This document shows positions 11,898-24,870 of a stretch of 64,000 bases of DNA, piece by piece. Source of the DNA: Cristatella mucedo (taxonomy: Eukaryota > Bryozoa > Phylactolaemata > Cristatellidae); NCBI GenBank assembly GCA_009760855.2, contig WPIO01000218.1, positions 62,001-126,000 of the forward strand, in the 5' to 3' direction. Position numbers and translations under genes: made by a program. The notes under the pieces are model-generated. The model did no database searches. It was not told where the DNA came from and was given only the letters and a program-made list of their open reading frames with translations. Every line of letters starts with the position of its first letter. The stretch's first letter is position 1.

Positions 11898-12425
11898 TTA
11901 TTTGAGGCTTGTACGAGGTATTTGTTGACTTTTGGATTCCGAAAAGCTGGTGGTACAATGCTTGGCCTGACGGGGAAGTATATCTGACAGGTAGGCTAGA
12001 GCCAAGGAATGAAAGGACCTAAAAGTGAGTGACAAAACCTTAAATTCGATCCGTTGCTTGACTGGTAGCCAGTGCAGGTCTGCGACAAGTGGAGTAATGT
12101 GGCAACTGCGATGCTCACGACAGACAAGCCTAGCTGCTGAGTTTAGCAGGAGCTGCAATCGCCTGATCGCACATGCTGGTAGGCCAATAAGCAGAGAGTT
12201 GCAGAAGTCGAGACGGGATGTCACGTATGCATGGACCAATTTGGACGTGGTATCCTTATCTTTACAATTCCGAATTTTAGCAATGTTATGAAGCTGAAAA
12301 TAGACAGATTTGACTGTGGAGCTGATATGGTCGTCTAACGAGAGATCCATTTGGCATATGACACCTAGATTTCGAGCTGATTCAACTGGAGATATGCTGG
12401 CAGAGCCAATTTGAGAGTCAGCCAT
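11898..12425 (-). pseudogene. LINE family 1 C-terminal RT segment
   Basis: Longest intact stretch of this copy (175 aa): connection and thumb region after the RT fingers-palm, with SARNLGVICQMDLSLDDHIS and LLNSAARLVCREHRSCHITP. Part of the LINE at 11501-15055. Confidence 0.75.
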
Positions 12426-13555
12426 CCAAATCTCTGAATCCCACTGGGTTTGCCCATGACTAGTAAGCTATTTTTATCATCGTTTAGTTTTTTTAAATTT
12501 GCTGCCATCCATGGGGATGTCATCAATGCATACAGCAAGTGAGTTGAGAGAATTCGAGGGGCTCGAAGGCTTAGAGGAATCGAAGCAAAGGTACGATTGA
12601 GTGTCATCTGCAAAACAGTAACAGACTAGATTGTGCTTGGCGATCACATCAGCAAGAGGGAGAGTATAAACCGTGAAAAGAACCGGACCTAGCATGAAGC
12701 CCTAAGGTAGCCCATATTTTAGAGCTACTTTGATTGATCTATGTCCATTCACGTAAATACTCTGGAGTCTCCCACTGAGGTATGATCTGAACTATTGTAG
12801 AGTAAAGCCAGTGATGCCCTGGCGAGATGAGAGGCGCTCTAGAAGAACTGTATGTTCGATGGTATCGAAAGCTGCCGAAAGATCGAGCAAAGCAAGCAGA
12901 GACATCCTATCTATGTCTGCGTTCCTAGGTAGGTCGGTGTCCACCCTAAGTAATGCTGCCTCTGTGGAGTGATTAGCTCTAAAGCCAGACTGGAGCTTAC
13001 GAGCAATGTTTCAGGTTTCAATATATGAGATCAGCTGGTCTGCAACGACCCGTTCTAGTGTTTTTAATAGGAATGGTAGAAGGGAGACTGGGCGGTAGTT
13101 GCTTAAATTCTCTTGGTCTAGTGTCGCTTTCTTGAGAAGTGGCCTGACTACAGATTTTCTGAAAGGTGCTGGGACATGACCCGAGGTTAATGACATAATA
13201 ATGATGTTAGTTATGCTTGACAGCAGCAGATAAATGCAACGTAGCAGCAGGATAGTGGGAATAGGGTTCAGATGAATTTTTTTATTCTTAGATTGAAAAT
13301 GAACTTTAGGATGAGATCATAAGTACTCTGCTTAAATGTAGACATTGAGGAGCAACCGGGAATCTTTGAACAGCATTCCAAAGGGGATGTTGTCATCGCA
13401 GGGATGGACTCCCTGATCTTGTTCATCATTTGCACAAAGAATCGACAGATACGAGAGGCAAGATCATCACAACGATCATCAGTTAAGGAGCTCAAGTGGG
13501 AGCAGTTGAGGAGATGGTTGATTGTCGACATCAGCATTTTCGGATTGTGCGTCTG

Positions 13556-14285
13556 TCATTTAACAATGTTTTTATAGAAGCTAGACTTGGTCTTTGCTAA
13601 GATCGATCGGTACGACCTTAAGTAGTCTCCGTATAACTGTCGATGGACGGTCAGTCCTGATTTTTCGAATGCTTTTCCAAGCTTGTGCATAGTAGACCTG
13701 GCTAGGTTAATGTCTGTGGCAAACCATAGGCGTTCAGGGAGAGGGCACAAAGTGTGCTTAGTCAGAGATGCAAACTCGTTGAGCATGTCAGCTAGTGTCG
13801 TGTTGTAGCTCTCTACCAATGATGACACATCAGAGGGAAGACTAAGCAGCAGAGTCGAAGCAGATATTCTCGCAAGCACAGCATCGATGTCATGGGTCTT
13901 GAGGTTTCACGATTCACAGGTTATTTTAGAGGAGGTGGGCACACACTGTAGATTGAATGAGATCTGCATGTGGTCAGACAAGCAGGATTTGTACGTAATT
14001 GGTGATGACAAATTGCAGTTGTATGAGAAAATCTGATCGAGTGAGTGACCCTTGATGTGAGTAGGGCGATGCACATGAGCCACAAGAGACAACGAGTTAG
14101 TCCAATGCATGAATTTCAGAGCTGAAGTTATTAAAGTGAACGTTGAAATTACCCATAACGAGAAGGATCGATTTCTTGCACACAGAATCGAAATGAGATC
14201 GGAGAAATGAGATAAAGGAGGATTTTGTACCTGGTGGGCGATAGACTACTGCCACTATCGGTGGCTTGTTTTCGGGTGAGACCAA
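13556..14285 (-). pseudogene. LINE family 1 endonuclease domain remnant
   Basis: Pieces of the APE-like endonuclease in two frames: VVYRPPG, then FNVHFNN, then HIKGHSLDQIFSYNC and SDHMQISFNLQC. These correspond to the conserved DFN and SDH active-site regions; here the DFN aspartate reads Asn (GNFN). Confidence 0.7.
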
Positions 14286-15055
14286 GACAATTGATTCAAA
14301 AGACTGCTTCGAGGGTACTGCAAATGGCTTGAAGTTTAATTTCGAGCGAACGATAGCAGTAACTCGTCCTCCAGTTTGATAGATATATGGGTGTTAACGA
14401 ATGAGAAAACACTTGGAGTAGCATCTTTAAATGTCGGGCAGTTTTTCGTTTGTTCGCCAAGTTTCAGTTAGGGCGAGCAGGTCGATACCATTTTAAGAAA
14501 TAAGCTTGCTTATTACCAGAGGTTTATTGCCCATCGAGCGAGGATTACAAAGGCAAGCGTTAAGTCTGGCAGATGGAGTTACAACAGGCCCGATGACCAC
14601 TAAGTTAGAGAGATTCACAGTGGCATGTGGGGGAACGTACGAGCGATTCGAGACAATGCTAGGAATAACAAATGAGCTGTTACTCAGCTAGCAGTCACCA
14701 CCCAACCAGTGGCATCTGAGCTACTGATTGTGGCCACCGCGGTGGCCACGGGGCGTTTTTTTTTTATTAATGCATAGTTCACGAATCTTAGCAACAGTGT
14801 TAATATCTAGGAACGCATTTGATTCACCATGACGAAGCGATAAAAGCTGCTGAAGTTCATAACTAACATGCCGGTTACAAGCCGCCGGCATTGCTATGGC
14901 AGCCGCCTGCATAGGAGACCCAGCAGCCTGGAGCTATAATCATTTAGATATCCATAGGCACCTATTTGCTTATGGGCTACAGTCATATAACAATCAGAAT
15001 AACTTTAAACAGGTCCTAGCTGTATCGTTTTCGTATGCGATGTTCGCAAGAAATC

Positions 15056-15690
15056 ACAGCCTGCAGGTTTAGTTGCCTTAGGCTATGAAATCAGGAGCTT
15101 ATATTTTGTACAAAGCTCCCTGCTAGGATTTTCAGCCCTAGTTGAAATAGTTGCCGTTACACTAATTTTTGCCGACCTACACCGGCTCCGAAATAAACAG
15201 TCTGTTTGCCAACAGTTGCAGTCAATTACTTAAAACTCGGGTCATTCTCTAACTCTATCGTGCCATCAGAACTAATTTCTTTCCAGAGTAGGCATCTACC
15301 ACCTACGGCCCAAGCTCAAACCGCTCAGGTTTGCCTTCAACCCACTTCAAACATGCAGATACGGTGCTGTCATTTCGTCTGTGTCCAAAGCCTATAAGTC
15401 TCTGCAGACAAACCCGAGGACATCCAAACGACTGGAGGGTATTTTAAAATGAGAAACACAAGCACTACTAACCCCAAGCATTTGGGGGATTATTGCGATT
15501 CGTCCTTCGTTAGCTTATTTGCTGACACTGCCAATGATACTGCTAAACATAGTTACAGGTTGATAATGCATAGTTGACAGAATTGACCTTGTTCGTGTTA
15601 CCAATAACCAGTGAGCATGCTTCATTGACAGCTTCCGTAAAGTGCCGTCTATAAGAATTAGGCTATCTAAGGGCGACTTGAAGATTTCGT
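15056..15690. other. Host DNA, nothing recognised
   Basis: Only short, unrelated open frames; no splice-flanked exon supported. Confidence 0.4.
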
Positions 15691-15941
15691 CGCTCACTTT
15701 TAGGTCACTTCATTCTTTGGCTCCAGCCTATCTCTCAGATCTACTCCCCCCAGGCCAAGCATCGTAACACCTGCTTTTCGGAATCTAACAGTTTACCAAC
15801 ACCTTGTAAAAAGCACAAATCCTTTGGAGACCATTCATTTAGTTCGTATTTTCGTATTCGTATTTCGTATTCGTTTCCCTTTGCAGAAAATGTAAAGCGC
15901 CTAGAAAGAGATTAAGTTCTCTGAGGGTGCTTTATCAAGTA

Positions 15942-15972
<31 letters not shown>

Positions 15973-16090
15973 TTCCCAAATCTTGGAGCTCACTCCCGAC
16001 TTGCATCACAGCATCCCTGACTTATCCGTATTTAAAAAGAACTTAAAAGCTCACCAATTTCGGACAGAATTTGGTGGGTCCCTGTGATTT
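15690..16090 (+). mobile_element. LINE family 1, two juxtaposed 3' fragments
   Basis: A first 3' end terminates in (ATT)n at about 15948-15972. It is followed at once by another stretch of the C-terminal and 3' untranslated region, ending at GGGTCCCTGTGATT. This is a composite from nested or rearranged insertions. Confidence 0.7.
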
Positions 16091-16810
16091 GACTTCATGT
16101 GCTTGTAGGCTGGGTTCGGTTGGCTGGGACCGGACGGCTATAATGAGGGTTAAGGTCGCCGGCTAGGCCGGGGTCGGGCCTATGCATGTGTGGTGAAGTG
16201 AGGTCTACGAGGCTCTTGGGTAGGAAAAGTTGGCCAAGTAAGTCGTGGTGTTGGAGGCTCCCGGTCTCGCCTAGTTTGCACCTGGATTCGTGCAGGCGTG
16301 CTCTGGCGATGCTGCCACGCACGCAAGGGAACGAGTACCCAAGGCCCGAGCAGAGCTGGATAGCTTGCTCTTTGTTGTGACTTGTATATTCCGCGTTTCC
16401 CGTGTAGCATGTTCGCGACCCCCTACCCGTGTGTTGGCGTCTTTCGGTGGAAGCTAATGACTGTGTTAGTTGTCGACTCGGACTAGCCAAGCAGCTAGTC
16501 AGCCAAACATGGTTTCGGACGGCGTAAGCTCGTACTGTTGGATTCGGAGTCGGTACAACGACAGGACTGCCGAAGCCGACTGACCAACTGACACGTTTGT
16601 TGGCACTTGCTGCGTCGTGTTGTGCCCCTATAGTGTGCTTTGTTTAGGACCCTCCCTGTAGACTCGTTTAGTTCCCCTGTTGTTGTTGGTGAATGCGTTG
16701 TTATAGAGGTTTACCCTGACGGCTGCTCGTCTGACCCTAGCTCGGCAGCAGAGCAGCAGCTTGGCCGGAGTATGGCAGGTTTCGTTGGAATTAGCCTCTG
16801 ACCCCTGGAA
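16091..16810. other. GC-rich host segment, function unknown
   Basis: About 700 bp clearly richer in G+C than its surroundings, with several overlapping open frames on both strands and no recognised domain. It could be a promoter or first exon region, or an unrecognised repeat. Confidence 0.35.
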
Positions 16811-17035
16811 CTCGGTTACATGCTTATGGGTGCTGACAGTGTGCATGCTGCAACTAACCAAGCTCCCATGCTGACCTGTGCATGTCACCCCTAAACGTGT
16901 CCTTCATGTTGGCTATCAAGCATGATATCACTGAGCATTCAATTGTGATTCCCTTGGCAGCAAATTTAAAGCAACTAAAAAGAGATTGAGTTCTCTGAGG
17001 GCACTTTATCAAGTTTATTGTTCTTATTATCAATA
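16811..17035 (+). mobile_element. LINE family 1, 3' end
   Basis: 3' untranslated region (GTGCATGTCACCCCTAA), terminal stem-loop and an ATT-rich tail near 17030. Confidence 0.75.
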
Positions 17036-17144
17036 ATACTGCTATTGTTAATATTTTTAAGGGCACTATACAAATGCACTATTCTTATTATTACTCTTTT
17101 GAGTTCATGAAAACTACAGTGCATAGTAGTAATGTGTGTAATGT

Positions 17145-17715
17145 ATCTCCGTCTGTTACTCCATTAAGTCATAAAGACTATGTCGGTGTTATACAGGAGA
17201 GTTGCATACAGCTCACTCACAGCCTAAGCGGCTTTCGGTACGCATTTGGTAGCCAACTTACGTTGTCTCCCGCAAAAAAGAGAAAGTGGAAAGCATAGCA
17301 GAGTCGGGAGAGCAGATGTGGTAGTGAGTAGCATGGAAGTAGCAGCTCAGGACCAGTGAAAAGGATGAGCCATAGTCGGCAGTAGGAGAGCAGCTGTCGT
17401 TGCATAAGAATTGTGGAAGGGCGTTCCACAGCCTAGGACCTGTAGAGATAAAGCTTCTGTCACCAACGGTCTTTAAGCGAAGGAATGGAACAGCTCATTT
17501 ATTGTCCACACAGGACCTGAGGGCCGAACAGGCTGAAACTGGTGCAGCAGTTCAGCTAGGTATGAAGGAGCCAAGCCGTGGCAGGCCTTGTGGGTCAGCG
17601 TTAGAACTTTGCACTGTATCCGTTGCTCAACCGGCATCCATCCTAGCTCTTTTAGCAAAGGAGACACATGCTCAAACCTCTGGGACTTGAAGACTAGCCT
17701 TGCAGCCATATTCAT
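17145..17715 (-). mobile_element. LINE family 2, 3' half
   Basis: Minus-strand translation of 17473-17715: MNMAARLVFKSQRFEHVSPL, LKELGWMPVEQRIQCKVL, CHGLAPSYLAELL. This is the C-terminal RT region typical of CR1-group LINEs. The 3' part (17145-17460) holds the CCTAAGCGGCTTTCGGTACG phrase also found at 6620 and 53670. Confidence 0.65.
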
Positions 17716-19040
17716 AGTCAGCTGCAGTGGTCTAATTGCTTTTTTTTAGCAAGTCATACAATAATTTAAAAAGTTACCTAAATAAGATCAACGCCATCTT
17801 TTGGCAGACGAGGCCCTAGAATTGTTCTAATCTTATAGCCAATCAAACTCGGTCTTTGTCATGTTGGTCTGCCATCACATCCATAAGACCAGTTATGTAT
17901 GAAGTCCGACCCGGTTGCTTCATAGGTACTTCACTGTCCTTAATCTATACACATGCATTAGGAAAACTGATCTGGGGCCTGTGGGATAGGATATTACTTC
18001 AACGTTTACAATAGTCAGCAGTATTTCTGTTTAAATTATGCGAATCTGCCGTAGTAATTGATAAGCTAAACGTCTACCTTTCGAAAGCTCATTCCAGAAT
18101 TTCACATAATTTCTAAAATACAAACTACAGTTATACTACTCTGCTATTTATAAGATAACCTTTAAATGTGGATGGACCAAATGAGTGTCCTCTTCCATCA
18201 GGTTATGCCTCTGCAAAAGTTACCTTGTGCTTAGAATACTTGGACTCTGCCTTTGAAAACTGTGTGAACTGTAAAAGTTTCACTATGAACTCTGTTTTTA
18301 CTTATAGCCACTCTTCTGATCCCAAGCCTAGATTAGGGACTGTCTTTCTCCTACGGTGGCTTGCAATACAAATAACTTGAGTCCTGGTTCTCTCAGGCTA
18401 AATTGTTTCCATTTGATTACTGATCGGCTACCTAACAAATCCATTAGGCCACTGCAGGTTTATTTGTTTGAAAGTCAAAAGCAGCTTGGCCGAAAACCCT
18501 GGAGATTCAATTCTACGAAAAGTATAACCCACTGCATAGCGACGTGGTTTAAGTGATCTCAGTTAAAATGAAACCTGTTGCTACATTGCCGGCTCTTTGC
18601 TGCAGCTCTGTACTGCGGCACAGCTGCACTAACTGAGGAAAAGCCGGCAGCCTATCTTCGACTAGATTACGTTAGTGCCCTTTGCAAACCAAAACGTGGG
18701 CAGAGAGTTGATTGTGATGCTTGGCCAGCACACCGCCAGGATACAACAAGCAGCCACTAAAGCAATCAGCTGACTGTGGCCTACCGCGTAATTCCGGGTT
18801 GCTAGTAAACTGAAAAAAGCTGAATCCTTGATGTGCACTGGGGTTTAAACTTATTTGCATTAACTTCGGCAACGACAAGGGCAATAGCCAGTGCTGTGTG
18901 TATGACCTAACGGCATTCGTGCACAGGCCGCTAAGATGCGATTGTAACTCTGTGCAGCTCTACCAGTTCCGTCAGTCGAAACTTGCCTTACAAGTCTCTG
19001 TGTATGGGTATGAGGTCAAATTCTTGCTCTTCAGCATACT
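17716..19040. other. Host DNA, nothing firmly recognised
   Basis: Contains a small stretch near 18430-18470 that may be LINE-derived. No coding exon supported. Confidence 0.4.
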
Positions 19041-19043
19041 TAC

Positions 19044-19215
19044 CTAATATTTCCATCGATGCCCTCCAGTAGCCGTCAGTGTCTTTCGCAATCCCTTTCA
19101 TGAACACCTTGAGTATATTGTCGAGCAAAGGCCATGCAAACGTTGTCGCGGCAGCTTGAATACCGGCTCCTATATCCATTTGGATGTTAATTGAATTTGA
19201 AGAAAAACAGTCAGT
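19044..19215 (-). CDS. Candidate host coding exon
   Basis: The minus strand shows a pyrimidine tract and CAG acceptor (CTTTCTTTTCAG|ACTG), then 172 bp open in one frame, and a strong donor TTAG|GTAAGT. The encoded segment includes MDIGAGIQAAATTFAWPLLD and FMKGIAKDTDGYWRASMEIL, a regular amphipathic helical pattern. It is not part of any repeat in this window. No partner exon found, so the product is unknown. Confidence 0.45.
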
Positions 19216-19479
19216 CTGAAAGAAAAGGCGCAAGCTTTATTCACATAATGCTAGTCTCTTTATGATCAATCCATTGCATGAAGTTTTACCTATCATTCAT
19301 CTAACCAGTCACCTGTGAGTTCTGCAAATAAACTTCCGACTAAGCTCTACTTCCGATAGGTTGGACGTGTTCACACCTCCTAATAAACATACTGTACCTG
19401 CTCAACTAGATAGCATATGGTTAACCACATATATCAAACTAGCTACGTTCATTTAGATCAATCGTGTACCAATCTGCCC

Positions 19480-19575
19480 CATTATAGGTCACAAGTAGTA
19501 AAGTGCCTAGAAAGAGATTGAGGTCTCCGAGGGTGCTAATTCAGATGGATCATTATTATTATTTTTATTATCACG
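19480..19575 (+). mobile_element. LINE family 1 tail remnant
   Basis: Only the 3' stem-loop (AAAGTGCCTAGAAAGAGATT) and an ATT tail remain. Confidence 0.7.
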
Positions 19576-20185
19576 TGCTTCTACGACAATGTTATAGTAA
19601 CACACAGTCACAATTTAAAGCTGCTTGTGTCTACCTTTAACGATTTCACTAGCTGTTCCCAAGTTTGCTCCTTACCTATGAATCAATAAGGTGCTTTAGC
19701 TGAGAAATTGTCTAGTCAACTTTGTTCTCAGTAAGATAGACTGGATCAGCTAGTCCACCCCTTAGGGAACACTGGAATACTGTCCCTAAGGAACATCTCA
19801 GTGTGACTGTTCTCCCTCAATTCCCAGCAACACCTCAATACCTGTATTCGAGGCAGCCAAGAATGACCTTATTCAGAAATTCATCTCCCACTAAAAGAAG
19901 ATTACCAGAACACTAGAAGCTAATATACCATTTGGTTTCTGTGATGCACATATGTACAGTGCTTAACTACAATAATAAGTAGGTTCAGCTCTTAGCTTCA
20001 GCTCTGGTCCTAGCATCTTTCAAAAAGGCTGTTGATTTGACACTGTGAGGTAAGCTATAACTGACAAAGAGTTCTTAAAGCAGCTTCAAATTAGTGAACC
20101 AACTGCTGATACTTTAACAGAAATTTGAACTGGTAATGGTTAAGCAACTTAATCCTTGCAATAAAACTTTTACAATGATACAATA
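19576..20185. other. Host DNA, nothing recognised
   Basis: No supportable feature on either strand. Confidence 0.4.
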
Positions 20186-20189
20186 GTAA

Positions 20190-20300
20190 TAATAAATAAA
20201 ATAATAATAATGCACTTGACGAAGCACCCTCAGAGAACTTAATCTGTCTCTAGGTGCTTTACATTTGCTGCAAAGATAAATGCAATTGAATGGTGAGTAA
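20190..20300 (-). mobile_element. LINE family 1, 3' end at the duplicated block
   Basis: Reverse-complement tail (AATAATAATGCACTTGACG..) with the stem-loop intact, unlike the (CT)n-expanded counterpart at 1-167. Confidence 0.75.
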
Positions 20301-21112
20301 TATCAGTAACATCATTGTTCGATCGGTTACCTCTATTGCGTCGACCTCGTCGGCATTTAGCGTCCGGCGTCCTTGCAAAAACGATGCAACTTTCTTCACC
20401 TTTATGTCGGTTAGTTTGTCTGCTATAGGTACTTTAAATGCTCGGATAGCATCGTGCAGATTTTGATAGACGGCTGGCCTTGAAGATTGAACTTCTAAAA
20501 AAAATTAATGAAAACTTTGAATGTAAACGAGAAATAAAAACCCTTTCCACATTTCAAACTTTCATACTCCGAGGAAGAGTTGTCTCTGTATATATTACTG
20601 GGGATGGGCTGGCACAAACACTACTGCGTGCAGTGATCCTTTCTAACCCAAAATGTGTCAGCTTGTCAGGAAGGCCAGTTGATATTTAGCACACAGGGAG
20701 TGAGTACATCTCGAAGCAGAATAATCATGTTTTGCGAGAGTCATACTCAGCTGAGTCCATTTTTCAGGTCGCTACTTAAGACATGACGATTTTGGCCACC
20801 CCAACCTATATCTAAGGCAGCTTAGGTTAAGTAAACAATGAAGTTTAGCTTGTCACTTACAGGCTAGCAGATGGTTATTGTGAAAACACGTAATTGATTA
20901 AATTGGAAATTAATTAAATCGGCATTGTAATTTGACTAGTGCATATTTTCCTTAAAGTGATAGCTATTTACGATAGCAGGTAAGTCAGTTGAGCTTGAAC
21001 CCTTCCTTTGGCATGCACGATGATGCCCCTAAGTTATGAACGTCATGAAAGCTGCATTTTTGCTATAGATTGACCTCATAGCCATTGCCCAATTTCTCCT
21101 AGATACTGCGTT
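20264..21112. repeat. Segmental duplication, copy 2
   Basis: Matches 139-985. The flanks diverge abruptly at about 21112, and in copy 1 at about 985. Confidence 0.85.
20331..20494 (-). CDS. Candidate CARD-like exon (copy 2)
   Basis: Same splice sites and same 54 codons as 204-367, with no disrupting change seen. Retention of a clean exon in both copies is compatible with function, but the duplication looks too recent for this to be strong evidence. Confidence 0.4.
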
Positions 21113-21212
21113 TGCACTACCTATTCAGGAAGTTTTAGTGGCCGACTTAGTCTGACCTGCAGCTTCTTACTCTAATGCAGAGGCCTAATATTAAAAAAGC
21201 CCTCTGCTATAA

Positions 21213-21360
21213 CACAGGAGGTGAGTTGTGCACTCTTCACGGCCAAGGTTCTGGGTTCAAATTCTGTGGCAGGTGATCTTTAATTGCCAACCAAAAGGTT
21301 GGCCATATCCAGTAAGGCTCTACTGCCTCTGAACTGATGAAGCTGTTAATTCAGTTAATA
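21213..21360 (+). mobile_element. tRNA-derived SINE (family S2), plus-strand copy
   Basis: Contains a good RNA polymerase III B box (GGGTTCAAATTC) preceded by an A-box-like region (GGAGGTGAGTTG). The body resembles the reverse complements of 31361-31517 and 57556-57720, and ends in AGCTGTTAATTCAGTT. Confidence 0.6.
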
Positions 21361-21497
21361 TGTATATCTTTCACTGCATGATAACCAAGCCATAACTGCA
21401 TACAAAGTATACTGATTCATCCGCCTCATTCAAGTAGCATCAGGTGCTCCTTTACTTTGTGGCTTACACTACCACCTGTACGGGTGCATGTGCATGT

Positions 21498-21498
21498 G

Positions 21499-21551
<53 letters not shown>
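21498..21551. repeat. (GT)n microsatellite
   Basis: About 54 bp of GT dinucleotide repeat. Confidence 0.95.
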
Positions 21552-21553
<2 letters not shown>

Positions 21554-22074
21554 ATGGCCATATGCAACCTTGAGAACCGGTCATCACTATCGACATGATG
21601 TTGTGTTACACAAGCAGGACTGCTGCAAAATATGGAAAATCACGCCTTTCTATATGCATCATCTTTGTTGGATGCATATATAGCGACAAACTATGCACCA
21701 AGAAAAAACGTGTTAGCATCATTTCGCTCAAAGCAATTATAACACCAGCTAGTGCCATGCAGAACGGCTGTCACGTTTGTTAAAGGCAAAGCAATAGTGA
21801 CTGTCTCTATAGGGGCCTTCCTGCAGATTAGGAATCACGGGAGCCCTGAGGTAGAGCAGAACAAAGAGTCCACCGCTAGCGGCAGGACACGAGAAATCTC
21901 TTACTCGTTGGATGCATATGTCAAAGCTCCAGCCACCAGCTGGCTGAAATACAACTTCTCCTAGCAAAGAGCTTTAAAGTGCCGGATTCAACACATGTGG
22001 GACAATCACCAAGCCATCATATCCTTAAGTGACCTGACTGCTTATGTGTACATGCAGCGATGTATATATGTAGC

Positions 22075-22345
22075 GATGCATGGACATCCCGTCTCGACTT
22101 CAGCAACTCACTGCTTACTGGCCTACCGGCATGTGCGATCAGGCGATTTCAGCTGGTGCCAAACTCTGCAGCTAGGCTTGTCTGTCGTGAGCTTTGCAGT
22201 TGCCACATTTGTCCACTTCTCTCCGACCTGCACTGGCTACCAGTCAAGACACGGATTGAATTCAAGGTTTTGTCGCTCACTTTTAGGTCACTCCCTTCTT
22301 TGGCTCCAGCCTATCTCTCAGATATACTCCACCATCAGGCCAAGT
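22075..22345 (+). mobile_element. LINE family 1 fragment (C-terminal RT region)
   Basis: Frame 22060-22347 reads SRLDFSNSLLTGLPACAIRR, then LVCRELCSCHICPLLSDLHW and LPSLAPAYLSDIL, the same segment as 60309-61253 (minus). Truncated at both ends. Confidence 0.8.
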
Positions 22346-22559
22346 AAATGAAAAATACTGACTGTTCAATGAATGCTGAAAGCAATTGTTCCTGACGGAA
22401 CGTCTCATCCATTTCATCCTTAATCACTTGGCCGACGAGGCGACTCCAGGGTGAGAAGGTCAACCAGCAAAATTAGCAACTGCCTGCTATGCAAAGAAAA
22501 CGTGCTGACGACTGCCATTTGAGAATAATCAACGACAAGCCACCCGTATCTCTCAGTCT

Positions 22560-23362
<803 letters not shown>

Positions 23363-23364
<2 letters not shown>

Positions 23365-23985
23365 GCTTGTGAGTGAGTGTGTGAACTCCCACACCAACGG
23401 CTGTCGTCTCACTGATCCAGGTCACCACCGATGACAGTCGCTGATTCTGAGGCTCTACTCGGCAGGTCAGAATGACACTAGATATGTCAGAATGCATGGC
23501 CTCTGCCACCCTCGATAAGCCACGGCTTCAGTGAGGAATTTCTTTGGAGCATCGCCGACCCATTCACCACTAGCAGAGGTGAGTGTACGTGAAGCTGTGT
23601 TCGGCCCGTCTGCTGGTGTGTGCCTGCACAGTGCAAACAGTGTGGATGCATCAACATGACCGAGTCCAAGGCTGTGGCCGCCAGAAGAAGCAATCAGTTT
23701 ACCTAGTGCCGTGGGTTAGCGAAGAGTAAGTGAACCTGAGAGCAACGATTTCTGCTCATGCCTTTACACAAACAGGCCGTATAGGCAGATTAATTTTTTT
23801 TCGAAATACCAATCTATTGGTATTGGGGTTTCAGTGAACTTGAGTGCTTTTTTAAAACTTAGCAGATGATGGAAATAGAGCATGTCCAATTCCTTAGCGG
23901 TAACATTAAATATCCTTAAGCATTGTAGTGTTCGGAGTGACACACACAAGTTCAACTTATCGATACGGCCGATCGATTTGCACAC
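23363..23985. other. Host DNA, nothing recognised
   Basis: Short open frames only; no splice-bounded exon supported. Confidence 0.35.
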
Positions 23986-24103
23986 TGACCCTGTGCATGT
24001 CACCCCTAACCATATTATTCATTTTGTTTGTTTTTCAAGCATGATCTTACTTACCATTCAATTGCATTTCCCTTTGCAGCAAATGTAAAGCCCCTAGAAA
24101 GTA
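23986..24103 (+). mobile_element. LINE family 1, 3' untranslated fragment
   Basis: Contains CCTGTGCATGTCACCCCTAA and the TTTGCAGCAAATGTAAAG phrase, then stops inside the stem-loop at CTAGAAAG. Confidence 0.7.
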
Positions 24104-24770
24104 GTAGCTGCAGGCACAGCCTCGGCTTTTACACGCACGTAAAGGACGATCATAGGGACCCACCAAAATCTTTCTCAACCAAGAGACTTATAGGTGATCA
24201 GCAGTCTCCGTTGCATGCAACTACACTCCTAGGGCTCAAGGGAGAACAGCAAAACTCAGCTTCCATGTCAAAGCCTAATGCAGCTGCACAACTGCCATAA
24301 ATTGCAAGGCTTCGGCATAGGTTCCTGATAGACTAGGACGTAGCCTGCTTGCTCTTAACGACCCTGGTAAAAAAGTAGGAAGTTGGACAAGTCGCCCGGG
24401 GCAGACGGCTAGAAACAGACGAAACCACCAAGAACTTGGCATCAACATGTTGCTGTAATTTCTTGGCCTGCTTTTTCAACTAGGCAATACCAGTAGCATC
24501 AGTGCATCTTGCACATATAAACTAACCACTGCTGCAGCTGAACCGACTGATTGAGGCACTGGTCGAATAGATGGTGCCATAGTCATCGAGTAATGCAAAA
24601 GTCGCAAGGGCAGTGCTTTGCTTGTTCCTAAATAAGTATTCTGCTTTCTGAGCACTCGGTGGTAAAAATATTTCCTTTGCATCATTGCCCATTCCCTAAA
24701 AGGTAATTAATTTCTTTATAGTGGATACCCTGGTAAATTAGCAAGCACCTCCACTGAAAACCTAAGTGAT
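24104..24770. other. Host DNA, nothing recognised
   Basis: No coding or repeat feature could be supported. Confidence 0.35.
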
Positions 24771-24774
24771 TTAG

Positions 24775-24870
24775 TAAGAACAATATTAATAACACACTTG
24801 ATAAAACACCCCCAGAGAACTCAAACTCTTTCAAGGTGCTTTACATATGCTGCAAAGGAAGTATGATTGG
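24775..24870 (-). mobile_element. LINE family 1 tail remnant
   Basis: Reverse complement of the 3' stem-loop (ACACTTGATAAAACACCC, AGAACTC) with an ATT-type tail. Confidence 0.7.

Larger units (their letters stand above)
11501..15055 (-). mobile_element. LINE family 1, nearly full-length copy
   Basis: Minus-strand copy about 3.5 kb long, matching 60072-63694. In order from its 5' end: basic N-terminal region (13-15 kb side), APE-type endonuclease (VVYRPPG, MGNFNVHF, SCLSDHMQISFNL), reverse transcriptase (NYRPVSLLPFLLKTLERVV; ADD box in CYCFADDTQSYL) and C-terminal domain (LVHAYVTSRLDFCNSLL). Family features suggest the CR1/L2 group of non-LTR elements. Truncated by about 50-100 bp at the 5' end and broken by several frameshifts, so inactive. 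Confidence 0.85.

Noticed and set aside
16095-16490. 131-codon ORF in the GC-rich segment
   Set aside because: Several overlapping frames are open on both strands because of high G+C; no recognisable protein pattern.
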